The notes under the pieces were generated by a model that worked only from the letters and a program-made list of their open reading frames with translations, made no database searches and was not told where the DNA came from. Below are positions 8,830 through 17,652 of a DNA stretch of 64,000 nucleotides, one piece after another; the stretch's first letter is position 1, and each line of letters begins with the position of its first letter. The stretch spans positions 1 through 64,000 of the forward strand of contig NZ_JACJQG010000034.1 in NCBI RefSeq assembly GCF_014696435.1, in the 5' to 3' direction. Origin of the DNA: Calothrix anomala FACHB-343. GTDB taxonomy: Bacteria; Cyanobacteriota; Cyanobacteriia; Cyanobacteriales; Nostocaceae. The position numbers and the translations under genes were made by a program.

Positions 8830-9255
8830 CTATCTTTGTTGGCATGAATTCCAAATCTTACGCATCATTGGCGTTACTGCAAATACCCATTCAGGGTTAT
8901 CCCAATCTTCTTCTTCAGCAGTCACATTGTGCAAGCACCAATACTCCAACGTGTGTTTATGTAAGTAGAAATCCTTACCTATCAAACGGGATATTCGTTC
9001 TTCCAAGCTGGGATCACGAATGTCTTGTCCATACTCACGTAGGTATTCATCATAGGAAGCAATGATTAAACACATCAAGGCAAATCTTCCCTCAGAGTCT
9101 AAAACAAAATTCTCATAACCATCACAGAACTCCGCAATACGAGATGAATCAGCTACTTCAATTTCCCAATCTTGTCCATATTGAGTGAGATGAAACATTT
9201 CATTTAGCCGTTGTATTGCATTAGCTGTAGGATACTTTGGTGATTCATTTATCAT
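8830..9255 (-). CDS. Unknown acidic protein inserted antisense in the transfer cluster
   Basis: A 141-residue acidic, cytoplasmic protein with many tyrosine and tryptophan residues (LEYWCLHNVTAEEEDWDNPEW). No family recognised; composition and length recall small immunity-type proteins, but that is only an impression. It is the only minus-strand gene inside the secretion cluster and its stop lies five bases from the virB6-like stop, so it probably is a later insertion with its own promoter in the 60-bp gap before 9316. Confidence 0.7.
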   Translation of the reverse strand: MINESPKYPTANAIQRLNEMFHLTQYGQDWEIEVADSSRIAEFCDGYENFVLDSEGRFALMCLIIASYDEYLREYGQDIRDPSLEERISRLIGKDFYLHKHTLEYWCLHNVTAEEEDWDNPEWVFAVTPMMRKIWNSCQQR

Positions 9256-9315
9256 TTGCTTCTACTACTGAAAATGACGGATAACTAAATTTTTTGTGCG
9301 TATTAAGGATAGCTT

Positions 9316-10116
9316 ATGACTATTTTCGATAAAAATATAGATTCAAAAAATGCCAAAAGAAAACGATTGCGATTTTTAAATTCCGCTTCTACAAGATTTT
9401 CGACTGGTGATACTTTAGCTTTATTTGCTGTTGGTACTTTCGGGCTACATATTGTTACTTTTTTTGTATTAATCTTACTCTATGGTTCCTACTCACAGTT
9501 GAGTCAGAAAGCACCTCCGTCTCTAGTACAATTAGAAACAGGCAAATCAATTAAAGTTGCCTCAATAGGTAGTTTAGAACGTACTCCTCAAGTTATTTTA
9601 CATTTTGTTTCTGACACAATGACTTTGATGATGAATTGGTCAGGAACGCTACCATCCACCACAGTAGAAGAAGCTGCTAAACCCAAACCAGATCCTGGTA
9701 TAGATATTCGCTCTTCAAGTAACGGAAATCGTAAAGTAACTTCTTCAGCATGGCAAGCATCCCATGCTTTATCGGAAGACTTCCGTAAAGAGTTTTTGCA
9801 AATACTAGCTGAAATTACACCACCAGCAGTTTTCAAGGGAACAACGCAAGTAGTTTTAGTTCCACTTTCTATTCAACCTCCCATCAAAATTGCTGAGGGT
9901 AAGTGGAAAGTCAAAATGGTTGCTAACCTTAGCATATTTGACCAAGGAAATAAATTGGGAGAAGTAATTCCCTTTAATAAAGAAATCTTCGTACAAGCCG
10001 TTGAAGCTCCTGATATGGCTACAACAAATGATGGATTAGCAGCAGCAATTTATCAGATGCGAGCTAGCGGTTTAGAAATTTATGCAATACGGGATTTACC
10101 ACAGGAGAATTTATAA
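9316..10116 (+). CDS. VirB8/TraE-like bitopic secretion protein
   Basis: A 266-residue protein with a short basic cytoplasmic N terminus, one membrane helix (about residues 37-58, ALFAVGTFGLHIVTFFVLILL) and a periplasmic domain ending in a predicted alpha/beta fold. This is the VirB8 topology. Its stop TAA shares an A with the ATG of the VirB10-like gene, so the two are coupled. VirB8 proteins are assembly factors that bridge VirB6, VirB9 and VirB10. No strict motif supports the name; topology and coupling to virB10 do. Confidence 0.62.
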   Translation: MTIFDKNIDSKNAKRKRLRFLNSASTRFSTGDTLALFAVGTFGLHIVTFFVLILLYGSYSQLSQKAPPSLVQLETGKSIKVASIGSLERTPQVILHFVSDTMTLMMNWSGTLPSTTVEEAAKPKPDPGIDIRSSSNGNRKVTSSAWQASHALSEDFRKEFLQILAEITPPAVFKGTTQVVLVPLSIQPPIKIAEGKWKVKMVANLSIFDQGNKLGEVIPFNKEIFVQAVEAPDMATTNDGLAAAIYQMRASGLEIYAIRDLPQENL

Positions 10117-11891
10117 TGCCTGAGCATCAAAATGGTAAAACACCTACAAATATTCTTGAATTAGAAAAAAAACCTGCTACGGCTAACCAAAAATTTGAAC
10201 AAGAGTTCAATGAAGAATTTGATGATGAATGGGATGAAGAAAGTCTGGCGCGATTACTCGGTTATGTATATCCGGCGGTAACTTCAACAACTACTTCCGA
10301 AGTGAATGAACATGAAATAACTTCAGAAGTAGTTGAACATACCGAAAATCAAGCTGAAGTATCTCCGCCAAATGTAGTAGCACCCCATGAGTTATTTGAT
10401 GACCCACAATTAGGTAAAACACAACAAAATTTTTCCACTAATCCATTTTCTAAATTTGGTGTTGTCGGCTTGGGATTGTTTGTGATATTCGGTGTAGGAG
10501 CTACTTTTTTAAATATTATTATTTCCGGTAGACCAAAAGCAGCACCAAAAATTGTGGAGCAAGGTTCTGCCCAGCCTACAGTAGAACTTGCTGATAATAT
10601 AAAACCCCAAGAAGTAGAAACAGGGAAGCTAAAAGCAGAATTAGCGTTAGGAAGCCAAGTAGAAAAAATCAAATCTTTAGAAAGTTCCAAAAGTCCCAAA
10701 ACTTCTGTAGCCAAAGCACGTAACCAAACTAAGGATGAGTTAAATAAACGAACTACAGTCAACCAGACTCCACCTGATGTGCGTCCATCACCAATTTCTC
10801 GTCCAGTTCAAGTTGCTTATGTCCCTCGTCAAACAACACCAAGAGAATATTATTCGCCTCGTTTTACAACAGTTTCTCGGAATCAAGCACCTGTAAGTAA
10901 CGTGCCAGTAAATACCACAAGCACAATACCAATACCGCCTCGTACAAACCAATCTACCGACCCAATGCAACAATGGGCGGCAATTAATAGATTAGGAAGT
11001 TATGGCAGTAGTGAAATTGCGACTAACAATGAATTGGCAACCAAAACTTACGAACAACCGAATAATAGTGCTGTAGATACTGTTACAAACGGACAAGGAA
11101 ATTCACCAATAATAATTCCTCGTGCCACCCCAGTTTTAGCTGTTGCTAACACAATTGTGGAAACTGCCGATTCTCTAGAACCACTCTACACAGAAGAAAA
11201 TGCAATTGTTACAGGTATACCTGTGCGACAACTAACGGTGGGTGCAACTGCATCTGGAAAGTTAATTACTCCGTTAATTTGGAGTGAACGTTCAACTAAT
11301 AATATTGATGCAAAATCAGTGGCTCCGGCTCAAAAAGACAAGTTTATTGTCCAACTTGTTGAACCGCTAACTGAAGGGGATGGTTTTGTTAGCTTACCAA
11401 GAGATACTGAAATTGTTGTCCATGTACGAGACATTGAAGAATCAGGACTTGTGCAACTGGAAGCAACCCAAATTGTGATGGAAGGTAAGGAGTATGTGCT
11501 GCCACCGGGAGCAATTACTATTCGCGGCAACTCCGGTCGTCCATTAATGGCATCAAAGTCGAATGATAAAGGTGGCGAAATTGCTTCACGAGATGCAGAA
11601 ACATTCGTAGTTGGTTCTTTGGCTAAAGTGGGCAAAGTACTCAATCAACCTCAAGACGAACAATACTCCACTTCCACTGGGTTTGGTGGTACAACTACTT
11701 TTTCTTCTACTAGGCGAGGTGGCCCTAACATCTTGGGTGCAGTTTTAGAAGGAGGATTTGAACCACTGACTGAACAAATTTTAGAACGCAATCAGCGATC
11801 GCTAAGAGAAATCGAACAACGAAAAGCAGTTTGGTACGTCCGCGCAGGTTCAGATATTCAGGTTTTTGTCAACCAATCTTTTCAATTTTAA
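10116..11891 (+). CDS. VirB10/TrbI-like scaffold protein
   Basis: A 591-residue protein that in this family spans both membranes and senses ATPase energy. The acidic cytoplasmic N terminus leads to one membrane helix (about residues 114-136), a proline/threonine-rich periplasmic linker (to about 370) and a conserved C-terminal beta-barrel domain. That domain contains FIVQLVEPLTEGDGFVSLP, LPPGAITIRG and the final WYVRAGSDIQVFVNQSFQF. The C-terminal domain is the best VirB10 match. It starts on the ATG overlapping the previous stop. Confidence 0.85.
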   Translation: MPEHQNGKTPTNILELEKKPATANQKFEQEFNEEFDDEWDEESLARLLGYVYPAVTSTTTSEVNEHEITSEVVEHTENQAEVSPPNVVAPHELFDDPQLGKTQQNFSTNPFSKFGVVGLGLFVIFGVGATFLNIIISGRPKAAPKIVEQGSAQPTVELADNIKPQEVETGKLKAELALGSQVEKIKSLESSKSPKTSVAKARNQTKDELNKRTTVNQTPPDVRPSPISRPVQVAYVPRQTTPREYYSPRFTTVSRNQAPVSNVPVNTTSTIPIPPRTNQSTDPMQQWAAINRLGSYGSSEIATNNELATKTYEQPNNSAVDTVTNGQGNSPIIIPRATPVLAVANTIVETADSLEPLYTEENAIVTGIPVRQLTVGATASGKLITPLIWSERSTNNIDAKSVAPAQKDKFIVQLVEPLTEGDGFVSLPRDTEIVVHVRDIEESGLVQLEATQIVMEGKEYVLPPGAITIRGNSGRPLMASKSNDKGGEIASRDAETFVVGSLAKVGKVLNQPQDEQYSTSTGFGGTTTFSSTRRGGPNILGAVLEGGFEPLTEQILERNQRSLREIEQRKAVWYVRAGSDIQVFVNQSFQF

Positions 11892-11922
11892 ACTGCCTCC
11901 CCCATGCCCTAATTTACTCAGT

Positions 11923-12717
11923 ATGAATCCGATGAAAGTTTTTCTGCAAAATTTGACTTTAACCGCTTCCATCTATACTGTGCTGACTTTTGCTACTAGC
12001 CTTTTACCAGTGGTGGCAGGGGAAACATCTCGTTCCAGTCAAATTCCTCAAGGACTGCGACGTATTTCACAGGAGACAGCCACTGGGCAGAGTGGAAGTG
12101 AAATACCTCTAATTGAATTATCGCCGGGGTATGGAGTCAATATTTCCTTTATCTCCAGTGGTGAGATAGTAGAGAAAGTTTGGTTAGATAATCCAGCGAT
12201 CGCTTCTCTTGATGTTGATGGTTGTTTGTCAGGCTTGGGACGTGAGTGTAACTCTCCAGGGGCAACAGTATTACATCTGCGACGGATCAACCCAATAGAT
12301 ATGCCGCAGTTGCCGAAGATGAATAGCAGCTTGCTGACAGTAGTAGCAAAAGGTAACTCTGGGCGGCGAGTGTATTTATTTCGGGTCGCTACAGCTAATA
12401 CAAAACCCAAATATCACACAATCGAGGTCACACCTCACACCCAAGAAGAACCTGAAATTAGAGAACTACTACCGCAATATCAAAATTTACAAGCTATAAG
12501 TCGGGGGCTGGAGATTGCCCAAAAACAACGTTTAATTTCGCCTGAATCGCGCTTGTGGCAGCGAATAAAAAACTTTTTAACAAATGTGAAGTCAGGAGAA
12601 TCAGTATCTAATGCTGCCCGGAAAGCTGGTATTACTTTGCAGCTAGTTAATCGGCTGATAGAACTGGGACAAACTACTCCTGTAAATACTTTGAGGCAGC
12701 GTTTAGTAAATCAATAA
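11923..12717 (+). CDS. VirB9/TraK-like secretion protein
   Basis: A 264-residue exported protein. The signal peptide runs from the ATG at 11923 (or 11932) through SLLPVVAGE. The mature N-terminal half has a beta-rich segment, LSPGYGVNISFISSGEIVEKVWLDNPAIASL, that resembles the N-terminal domain of VirB9/TrbG/TraK proteins. The C-terminal part is helical. The frame extends upstream to 11866 inside virB10, but those residues precede the signal peptide and are rejected. It directly follows virB10, completing an outer-membrane core complex candidate. Confidence 0.62.
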   Translation: MNPMKVFLQNLTLTASIYTVLTFATSLLPVVAGETSRSSQIPQGLRRISQETATGQSGSEIPLIELSPGYGVNISFISSGEIVEKVWLDNPAIASLDVDGCLSGLGRECNSPGATVLHLRRINPIDMPQLPKMNSSLLTVVAKGNSGRRVYLFRVATANTKPKYHTIEVTPHTQEEPEIRELLPQYQNLQAISRGLEIAQKQRLISPESRLWQRIKNFLTNVKSGESVSNAARKAGITLQLVNRLIELGQTTPVNTLRQRLVNQ

Positions 12718-12748
12718 AATTACTCAAATAAGATTTAAAATTAAGGCA

Positions 12749-14587
12749 ATGAAATTCCTGAAAATTCCTTTTAGCTTGATATCTGGGCTAAGTTTAACTA
12801 TCTTAATTTCTGGTACAACTTTAATTTCATCACAAGAGCAAGGATTATCAAATCCTCAGTTAAAAACAGATGAAATCACTACAATCAATTGGCAAAATAC
12901 TCGTCTGCCTAATTGGAATCAAATTACCTTTGCTAAAATGCCTGGTATTGCCGAATCTGGTTCTTTTCAAGTACCAGCAGGTGTGGCAGAAAAGTTGGGA
13001 TACGACCCTTCGCGTAGTTGGAATGCTGGACAGACACCTGATTCTTACATGATGTTAGGTGACTTTCATGATGCTTTCAAACTTCAAAATTTATCAATAA
13101 GTGATATTGCCCAAACTGTTGATTTGGATTTAAGTCAAGTTGATTTAGACAATTTTGGCGTAATGAAATTCCAAACTTTGGAAAGTTTGAGTGATGCTAT
13201 TCCTGATTTGAAAGATACACCTATTGCTGAAATTAAACCAGTTTTGGATTTATTATCTCAAAAACTAGAAACTTCTTTTGATTCCAATCAACCAATAGGA
13301 AAGCTATTGCAACAGTCCCCGCATTTAGGAAAACTACAGTTTGCATCTTTGAACTTAGCATCTTATAGTTTGGATTCTATTCCCGGTTTGGTAACAACAC
13401 CAATTGGTGCATTTGAAAAATGGCAAGGTGTATATATTAATGAGATTCCTGGATTGGCTGATGTACCTTTCTCTCAATTTCCTAATCCGATTAATGCTGT
13501 GGGTGGAAATGTAGGTATTGTTGATATTGCTTTTGCAACCGACGAACAACAGCGCGATCGCACAATTTCTGGTAGTAATAAAGAAGGCTTCACTGTGCCA
13601 TGTCAAAAAGATTGCGCTCACATAGAATTATCCGGTTCATCTGCGATTTCAGGTAAAGCCTGGGTTAGTGGTAAATATCAATTAGTTAAGGGTGGTAAAG
13701 GAATCCTCAGTTCAGTGAATGGCGGTAAAGAACCAACAGGTCGTCATCCCTTTGGTGATGCTTTCAAAGTCGCACTGTGGGATATTTCAGAAGTAGACGG
13801 CATGATTTCTCAAGCTTTATTCTTCCGGGTTTGTATGCGGAATACTTTTGTAGATTTAGGCTGTACACCCTATTTTATTGGGCCAGTACCATTCATGACT
13901 TTTAAAGAGAAAGAACCTATATTTTTAGGTTTAATTGCCGGAGGAAGCTCTAATTCAGTCTCCATAAGCACAGGATTGAAGAGTACGGGATTTAGATTTA
14001 AACAATCTCCTGATAGTTCAACAAATAAGTTGTCTAATTTACTGCCCACAATTAAAGGTGATTGCAAGAATATTCATTCATCAGGAATAAATATCGATGC
14101 TTTGATTGCTGCTTTCTCTAGTGTTGAAGAAAATTACAACTTAGTTGGTAATTATGTATGCGACTCATCCGGTAACTGTGGACGTGGGCTGGGTGCAATG
14201 CAGTTTATGTCATATCGTCCAGATGTGCGAAAGATTATTTTAAGTAAGTCTGGCGGTGCAAAGTTTCTATCCAGATTGGATGCAGGCGAAAAAGTTACAG
14301 GTGAAGATATGATGCAATATTTTTCACCTGCTGAACAACAAACTTTAATTGAAGCTGATATCACCAATTTACTGAACAGCGCATCTCAACAAATCGACCC
14401 AACAACTGACAAACCTTTCAGAGGAGAGCGATTAATTGAACGTGCTGCTCAAATGAATTTTGCTGGTGTAGGTATCCCTATCGATACGGCTGTCAGTGAT
14501 GTGGATGGAAAAATATCAGTCAGAGGATATGGCAACAAAACATCTGCTAAATATTTTCAAGCTCTGCAATTAATGGGTTGTTTTTAA
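12749..14587 (+). CDS. Exported lytic transglycosylase-like protein
   Basis: A 612-residue exported protein with an N-terminal signal segment (residues about 5-28). The middle carries repeated short units such as IPGLADVPFSQFP and IPDLKDTPIAEIKP. The C-terminal 170 residues resemble a lytic transglycosylase/lysozyme fold, with a possible catalytic glutamate in SVEENY (E460/E461) and the GLGAMQF motif at 480-486. In conjugation such enzymes (VirB1, TrbN type) open peptidoglycan for the channel, which fits its place after virB10/virB9. The catalytic residue assignment is tentative. Confidence 0.66.
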   Translation: MKFLKIPFSLISGLSLTILISGTTLISSQEQGLSNPQLKTDEITTINWQNTRLPNWNQITFAKMPGIAESGSFQVPAGVAEKLGYDPSRSWNAGQTPDSYMMLGDFHDAFKLQNLSISDIAQTVDLDLSQVDLDNFGVMKFQTLESLSDAIPDLKDTPIAEIKPVLDLLSQKLETSFDSNQPIGKLLQQSPHLGKLQFASLNLASYSLDSIPGLVTTPIGAFEKWQGVYINEIPGLADVPFSQFPNPINAVGGNVGIVDIAFATDEQQRDRTISGSNKEGFTVPCQKDCAHIELSGSSAISGKAWVSGKYQLVKGGKGILSSVNGGKEPTGRHPFGDAFKVALWDISEVDGMISQALFFRVCMRNTFVDLGCTPYFIGPVPFMTFKEKEPIFLGLIAGGSSNSVSISTGLKSTGFRFKQSPDSSTNKLSNLLPTIKGDCKNIHSSGINIDALIAAFSSVEENYNLVGNYVCDSSGNCGRGLGAMQFMSYRPDVRKIILSKSGGAKFLSRLDAGEKVTGEDMMQYFSPAEQQTLIEADITNLLNSASQQIDPTTDKPFRGERLIERAAQMNFAGVGIPIDTAVSDVDGKISVRGYGNKTSAKYFQALQLMGCF

Positions 14588-14882
14588 ATTATAGGAATCC
14601 TGTCTAATTTCTGTAATTTTGGTTTTTCATTACTTGTCATTCCAAGTTATTAGTTAAATCTCAAAAATTGGTTGAAAAAATAAGTCAAAAACCTAAATTT
14701 CTGTCAAATTACTAAAATGTTAGTAAATAATGTGCATTTTTATTGCATAGCAGGGGTTCATTTTTATTGCGAAGAGACATTTAGCATAATACGTAATAAA
14801 TAGCCATAACTTTTAAATAAAAATTTAATCAAATTCGTTTTTCAGTCTCAGAATATTTTCAAAACTTAAATTGGAGTCTTAT
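14588..14882. other. AT-rich spacer with a short direct repeat
   Basis: No gene seen. The 12-mer CATTTTTATTGC occurs at 14735-14746 and 14759-14770, 24 bp apart. This spacing could mark paired protein-binding sites. A GGAG ribosome site at 14873-14876 belongs to the next gene. Confidence 0.4.
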
Positions 14883-15431
14883 ATGCAATTGAAATTGAAT
14901 AAATTTACAAACTTAAAATTTTTTAAATATCAAGCAATATTAGCTATTGCTACTATTTTTAGTTTACTTGTTACAGCATTTTTATTCAAAGCCCATATTG
15001 CCAATAACAATCGTACAACAACATGGAGAAATGCCAAAGAAATTGCACCACCATTTCTTATTAAAAAAGTCTTATCTTTGAATTCCATAGCTAGGATTGA
15101 TGACAAATCAGTCAAAGTTATGCAAATCCCATCTCAAGGTGCAGGAGATTTATACATATTTGATTTACGCTCACCTCAGCTTTGTGGTATAGGTGGTTGT
15201 CTTTATCTGATTTATCACGAATCCGGTAAGTTGCTTTTGCCCTTAATCGCTAATCCAAACTTACCACCCAAAGAAGAGTTAATGCGTGCTTCAAACACAA
15301 TAGCTGGTGAATTTCCTTGCTTGGTAGTTACGCAACCGACGTTGAATGAGAACATACTATCTCGTACCAAATATTGCTACCAGAATCAAATATTTATACG
15401 GTTGAACGAAGAATTTTTTAGTAGCAAATAA
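14883..15431 (+). CDS. Membrane-anchored periplasmic protein of unknown function
   Basis: A 182-residue protein with an N-terminal membrane anchor (about residues 16-38) and a periplasmic domain with four cysteines (CGIGGCLYLIY, EFPCLVV, KYCYQNQ). The pairing suggests disulfides. The ATG at 14883 lies six bases after GGAG. It sits between the transglycosylase and the coupling protein, so an accessory role in transfer is likely, but no family was recognised. Confidence 0.7.
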   Translation: MQLKLNKFTNLKFFKYQAILAIATIFSLLVTAFLFKAHIANNNRTTTWRNAKEIAPPFLIKKVLSLNSIARIDDKSVKVMQIPSQGAGDLYIFDLRSPQLCGIGGCLYLIYHESGKLLLPLIANPNLPPKEELMRASNTIAGEFPCLVVTQPTLNENILSRTKYCYQNQIFIRLNEEFFSSK

Positions 15432-15457
15432 AAGTTAGATTTATATAATACAAGCTA

Positions 15458-17305
15458 ATGAAAAATTTAACTTCAAATTACTCTTTAGGGATTCAAGTAC
15501 CGTCTGCAAAAGTAGAGACATTACAAATTCAAAGATTGACAGAATTGATGAAATCGCAGTCTGGTCTGGTACTTTTGAGTTGCTTGATTGCCCTTGCTAT
15601 TTTTCGAGTTCTTTCGGGAGGGAATCGCAAAGGTAAACTTGCTACCAGTTACTGGGGTGGTGGTCGTGAAAAATCTTTGGCTGCACGTAAAGCCAAACAG
15701 CAGATATTAAATCCTACGCGCAATTGGGCGGCACTTTACATTGGTACACCTCAACAAATGCGATCGCGCATTGAAAATGAATGGCGTACCGCAGGTTTAC
15801 TGAAGACAAAACCAACTGTGAATCAAAAATTACACAAATTAATATCGCCTAACTCTACTCTGTACGTTCCTGATGTCCAAAGAGGAATAGCCGTTATAGG
15901 TGCAGCAGGTTCCGGCAAGACATTCTCTGTAATCGACCCTTTAATTCGTAGCGCTTTTGACCAGGGGTTTCCTGTATGTGCGTATGATTTCAAATATCCC
16001 GCACAGACCAAACGGGCTGTAGCTTACGCTATGAAGCGCGGTTACACCGTCAGAATATTTGCACCGGGGTTCCCTGAAAGTGAAACCTGCAATCCTTTAG
16101 ATCTGCTGAAAGACGAGGAAGATGCGATCGCAGCAGGTCAAATTACCAGCGTCATTTCACGTAACTTCGACCGTGGGGGTAATACCAGCAGCGATAAATT
16201 CTTTGAAGAAGCCGGGGATAGTTTGGTTGAGGGTATTTTACTACTCACCAAGGCAGTTAAAACTCTAACCGGTGATGACAAATATTGCGATCTGATGATG
16301 GCGCAAGCAATTTTATCTTTACCCAATCTGCCAGTAAGATTAGAAGCTGCTTCCAAGGACAAGCTGAAAATTTGGACAACACGACCGTTATCTCAGCTAA
16401 TCAGCGTCAAGGACTCTGAAAAAACTACTGCCAGCATTATTGGAACCGCGCAGCGTATATTTCAGCGATTCCTCAAGAAAGACTTTGTGGGCGCATTCTG
16501 TGGTCAGACAACATTACCACTGGACTTGGATGGTAAACAGCTAATTGTGTTTGGGCTAAACAGGAACAACCGTGACATTATCAGTCCACTGCTGGCGGCT
16601 ATTTTGCACATGATTGTTACGCGCAATGTATCCCGTATCCTACCCAGAAAAGACCCGTTAGTAGTGGCTTTAGACGAACTGCCCACCTTGTATTTGCCAG
16701 CCCTTGTTAATTGGTTGAATGAAAGCCGTGAAGACGGTTTTGTAGGGATTTTGGGATATCAAAACATTGCCCAGCTAGAAAAAGTCTATGGTAAGGAACT
16801 GACACGGGCAATCTTGGGAGGTACAGCCACCAAGTTTATTTTCAACCCACAAGATCCGGAATCTGCAAAGTTGTTCAGTGACTACTTGGGTGAGATGGAA
16901 ATTAAATTTAATTCCAAATCGCGCAGTACAGGAAAGGGAGGTGCTTCACACAGCACTAACGAACAGCATCAAAAACGCCATTTATTTGAAGCAGCACAGT
17001 TTGCCAAGATGAGTACGGGTAAGGCGGTAATTATCAATCCAGCTTACACTCGCGGCACAGAAGCCTATGTTCCCATATTGCAGACTATGAAAGTTCCGGC
17101 TGCTGATATTGCTGAGATGAACTGGTCGGAAGGAAAGTGGGATTTTGTTAGAGACAGACTGATTCAAAACAATTCTGTGCAAATTAGCGACTCTGAACGT
17201 TCTCAACAATTTATGGAAAGGCGTGAATTAGCTGAAAAATTATTTCCCATCCCTGAACAATCTAATTCTCTGCCTTCTCCAGAAGAACTTGCCAATGTTT
17301 TTTAG
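15458..17305 (+). CDS. VirD4/TraG-like type IV coupling ATPase
   Basis: A 615-residue coupling protein that links the relaxase-DNA complex to the secretion channel. It has a single hydrophobic segment near the N terminus (about residues 35-52), the P-loop GSGKT at residues 151-155, and the Walker B motif ALDELPTLY with D406/E407. The later GYQNIAQLEKVYG segment corresponds to the conserved Q motif of TraG/TraD ATPases. Length is normal for the family. Together with the MobV relaxase at 23826-25547 it suggests a self-transmissible plasmid. Confidence 0.92.
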   Translation: MKNLTSNYSLGIQVPSAKVETLQIQRLTELMKSQSGLVLLSCLIALAIFRVLSGGNRKGKLATSYWGGGREKSLAARKAKQQILNPTRNWAALYIGTPQQMRSRIENEWRTAGLLKTKPTVNQKLHKLISPNSTLYVPDVQRGIAVIGAAGSGKTFSVIDPLIRSAFDQGFPVCAYDFKYPAQTKRAVAYAMKRGYTVRIFAPGFPESETCNPLDLLKDEEDAIAAGQITSVISRNFDRGGNTSSDKFFEEAGDSLVEGILLLTKAVKTLTGDDKYCDLMMAQAILSLPNLPVRLEAASKDKLKIWTTRPLSQLISVKDSEKTTASIIGTAQRIFQRFLKKDFVGAFCGQTTLPLDLDGKQLIVFGLNRNNRDIISPLLAAILHMIVTRNVSRILPRKDPLVVALDELPTLYLPALVNWLNESREDGFVGILGYQNIAQLEKVYGKELTRAILGGTATKFIFNPQDPESAKLFSDYLGEMEIKFNSKSRSTGKGGASHSTNEQHQKRHLFEAAQFAKMSTGKAVIINPAYTRGTEAYVPILQTMKVPAADIAEMNWSEGKWDFVRDRLIQNNSVQISDSERSQQFMERRELAEKLFPIPEQSNSLPSPEELANVF

Positions 17306-17316
17306 GGGTTTTAGGA

Positions 17317-17652
17317 ATGCAATCTTCACAGGTTAATTGGAGTAAACAAGTTTCGTCTGTCTTAGCACGTTATCCGCAGTGGCAACACATAGTTATTGAG
17401 GCATCGAATAAGCCTTTCTTCGATGTAAATTATTGCCCAGAGACTATAGAAATATTTGACCAGTTTGGCTTATTAGCAGGTAGAGTATTGAATTCTATTT
17501 CTTATGAAAGCACTCGTAATTCTCTCGATAAAAGTGAATTTATTGCTTGGTTATTTGATGGAGAACTTGGAGCTTTTTACGTAAATGATGAGGTAGTTAT
17601 CAATCGACTGCAATTGTTGACAGAAGTTGGCGGAGGTTATCACCATGACTGA
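17317..17652 (+). CDS. Small protein of unknown function downstream of virD4
   Basis: A 111-residue soluble protein with no signal or membrane segment and no recognised domain. It follows the coupling gene by 11 bp and overlaps the next gene by eight bases, so it belongs to the same transcript. It may be an accessory factor of the coupling protein; the sequence does not show more. Confidence 0.72.
   Translation: MQSSQVNWSKQVSSVLARYPQWQHIVIEASNKPFFDVNYCPETIEIFDQFGLLAGRVLNSISYESTRNSLDKSEFIAWLFDGELGAFYVNDEVVINRLQLLTEVGGGYHHD

Noticed and set aside
14735-14770. Direct repeat CATTTTTATTGC as an att site
   Set aside because: Only 12 bp and AT-rich, with no recombinase next to it; reported as spacer content only.
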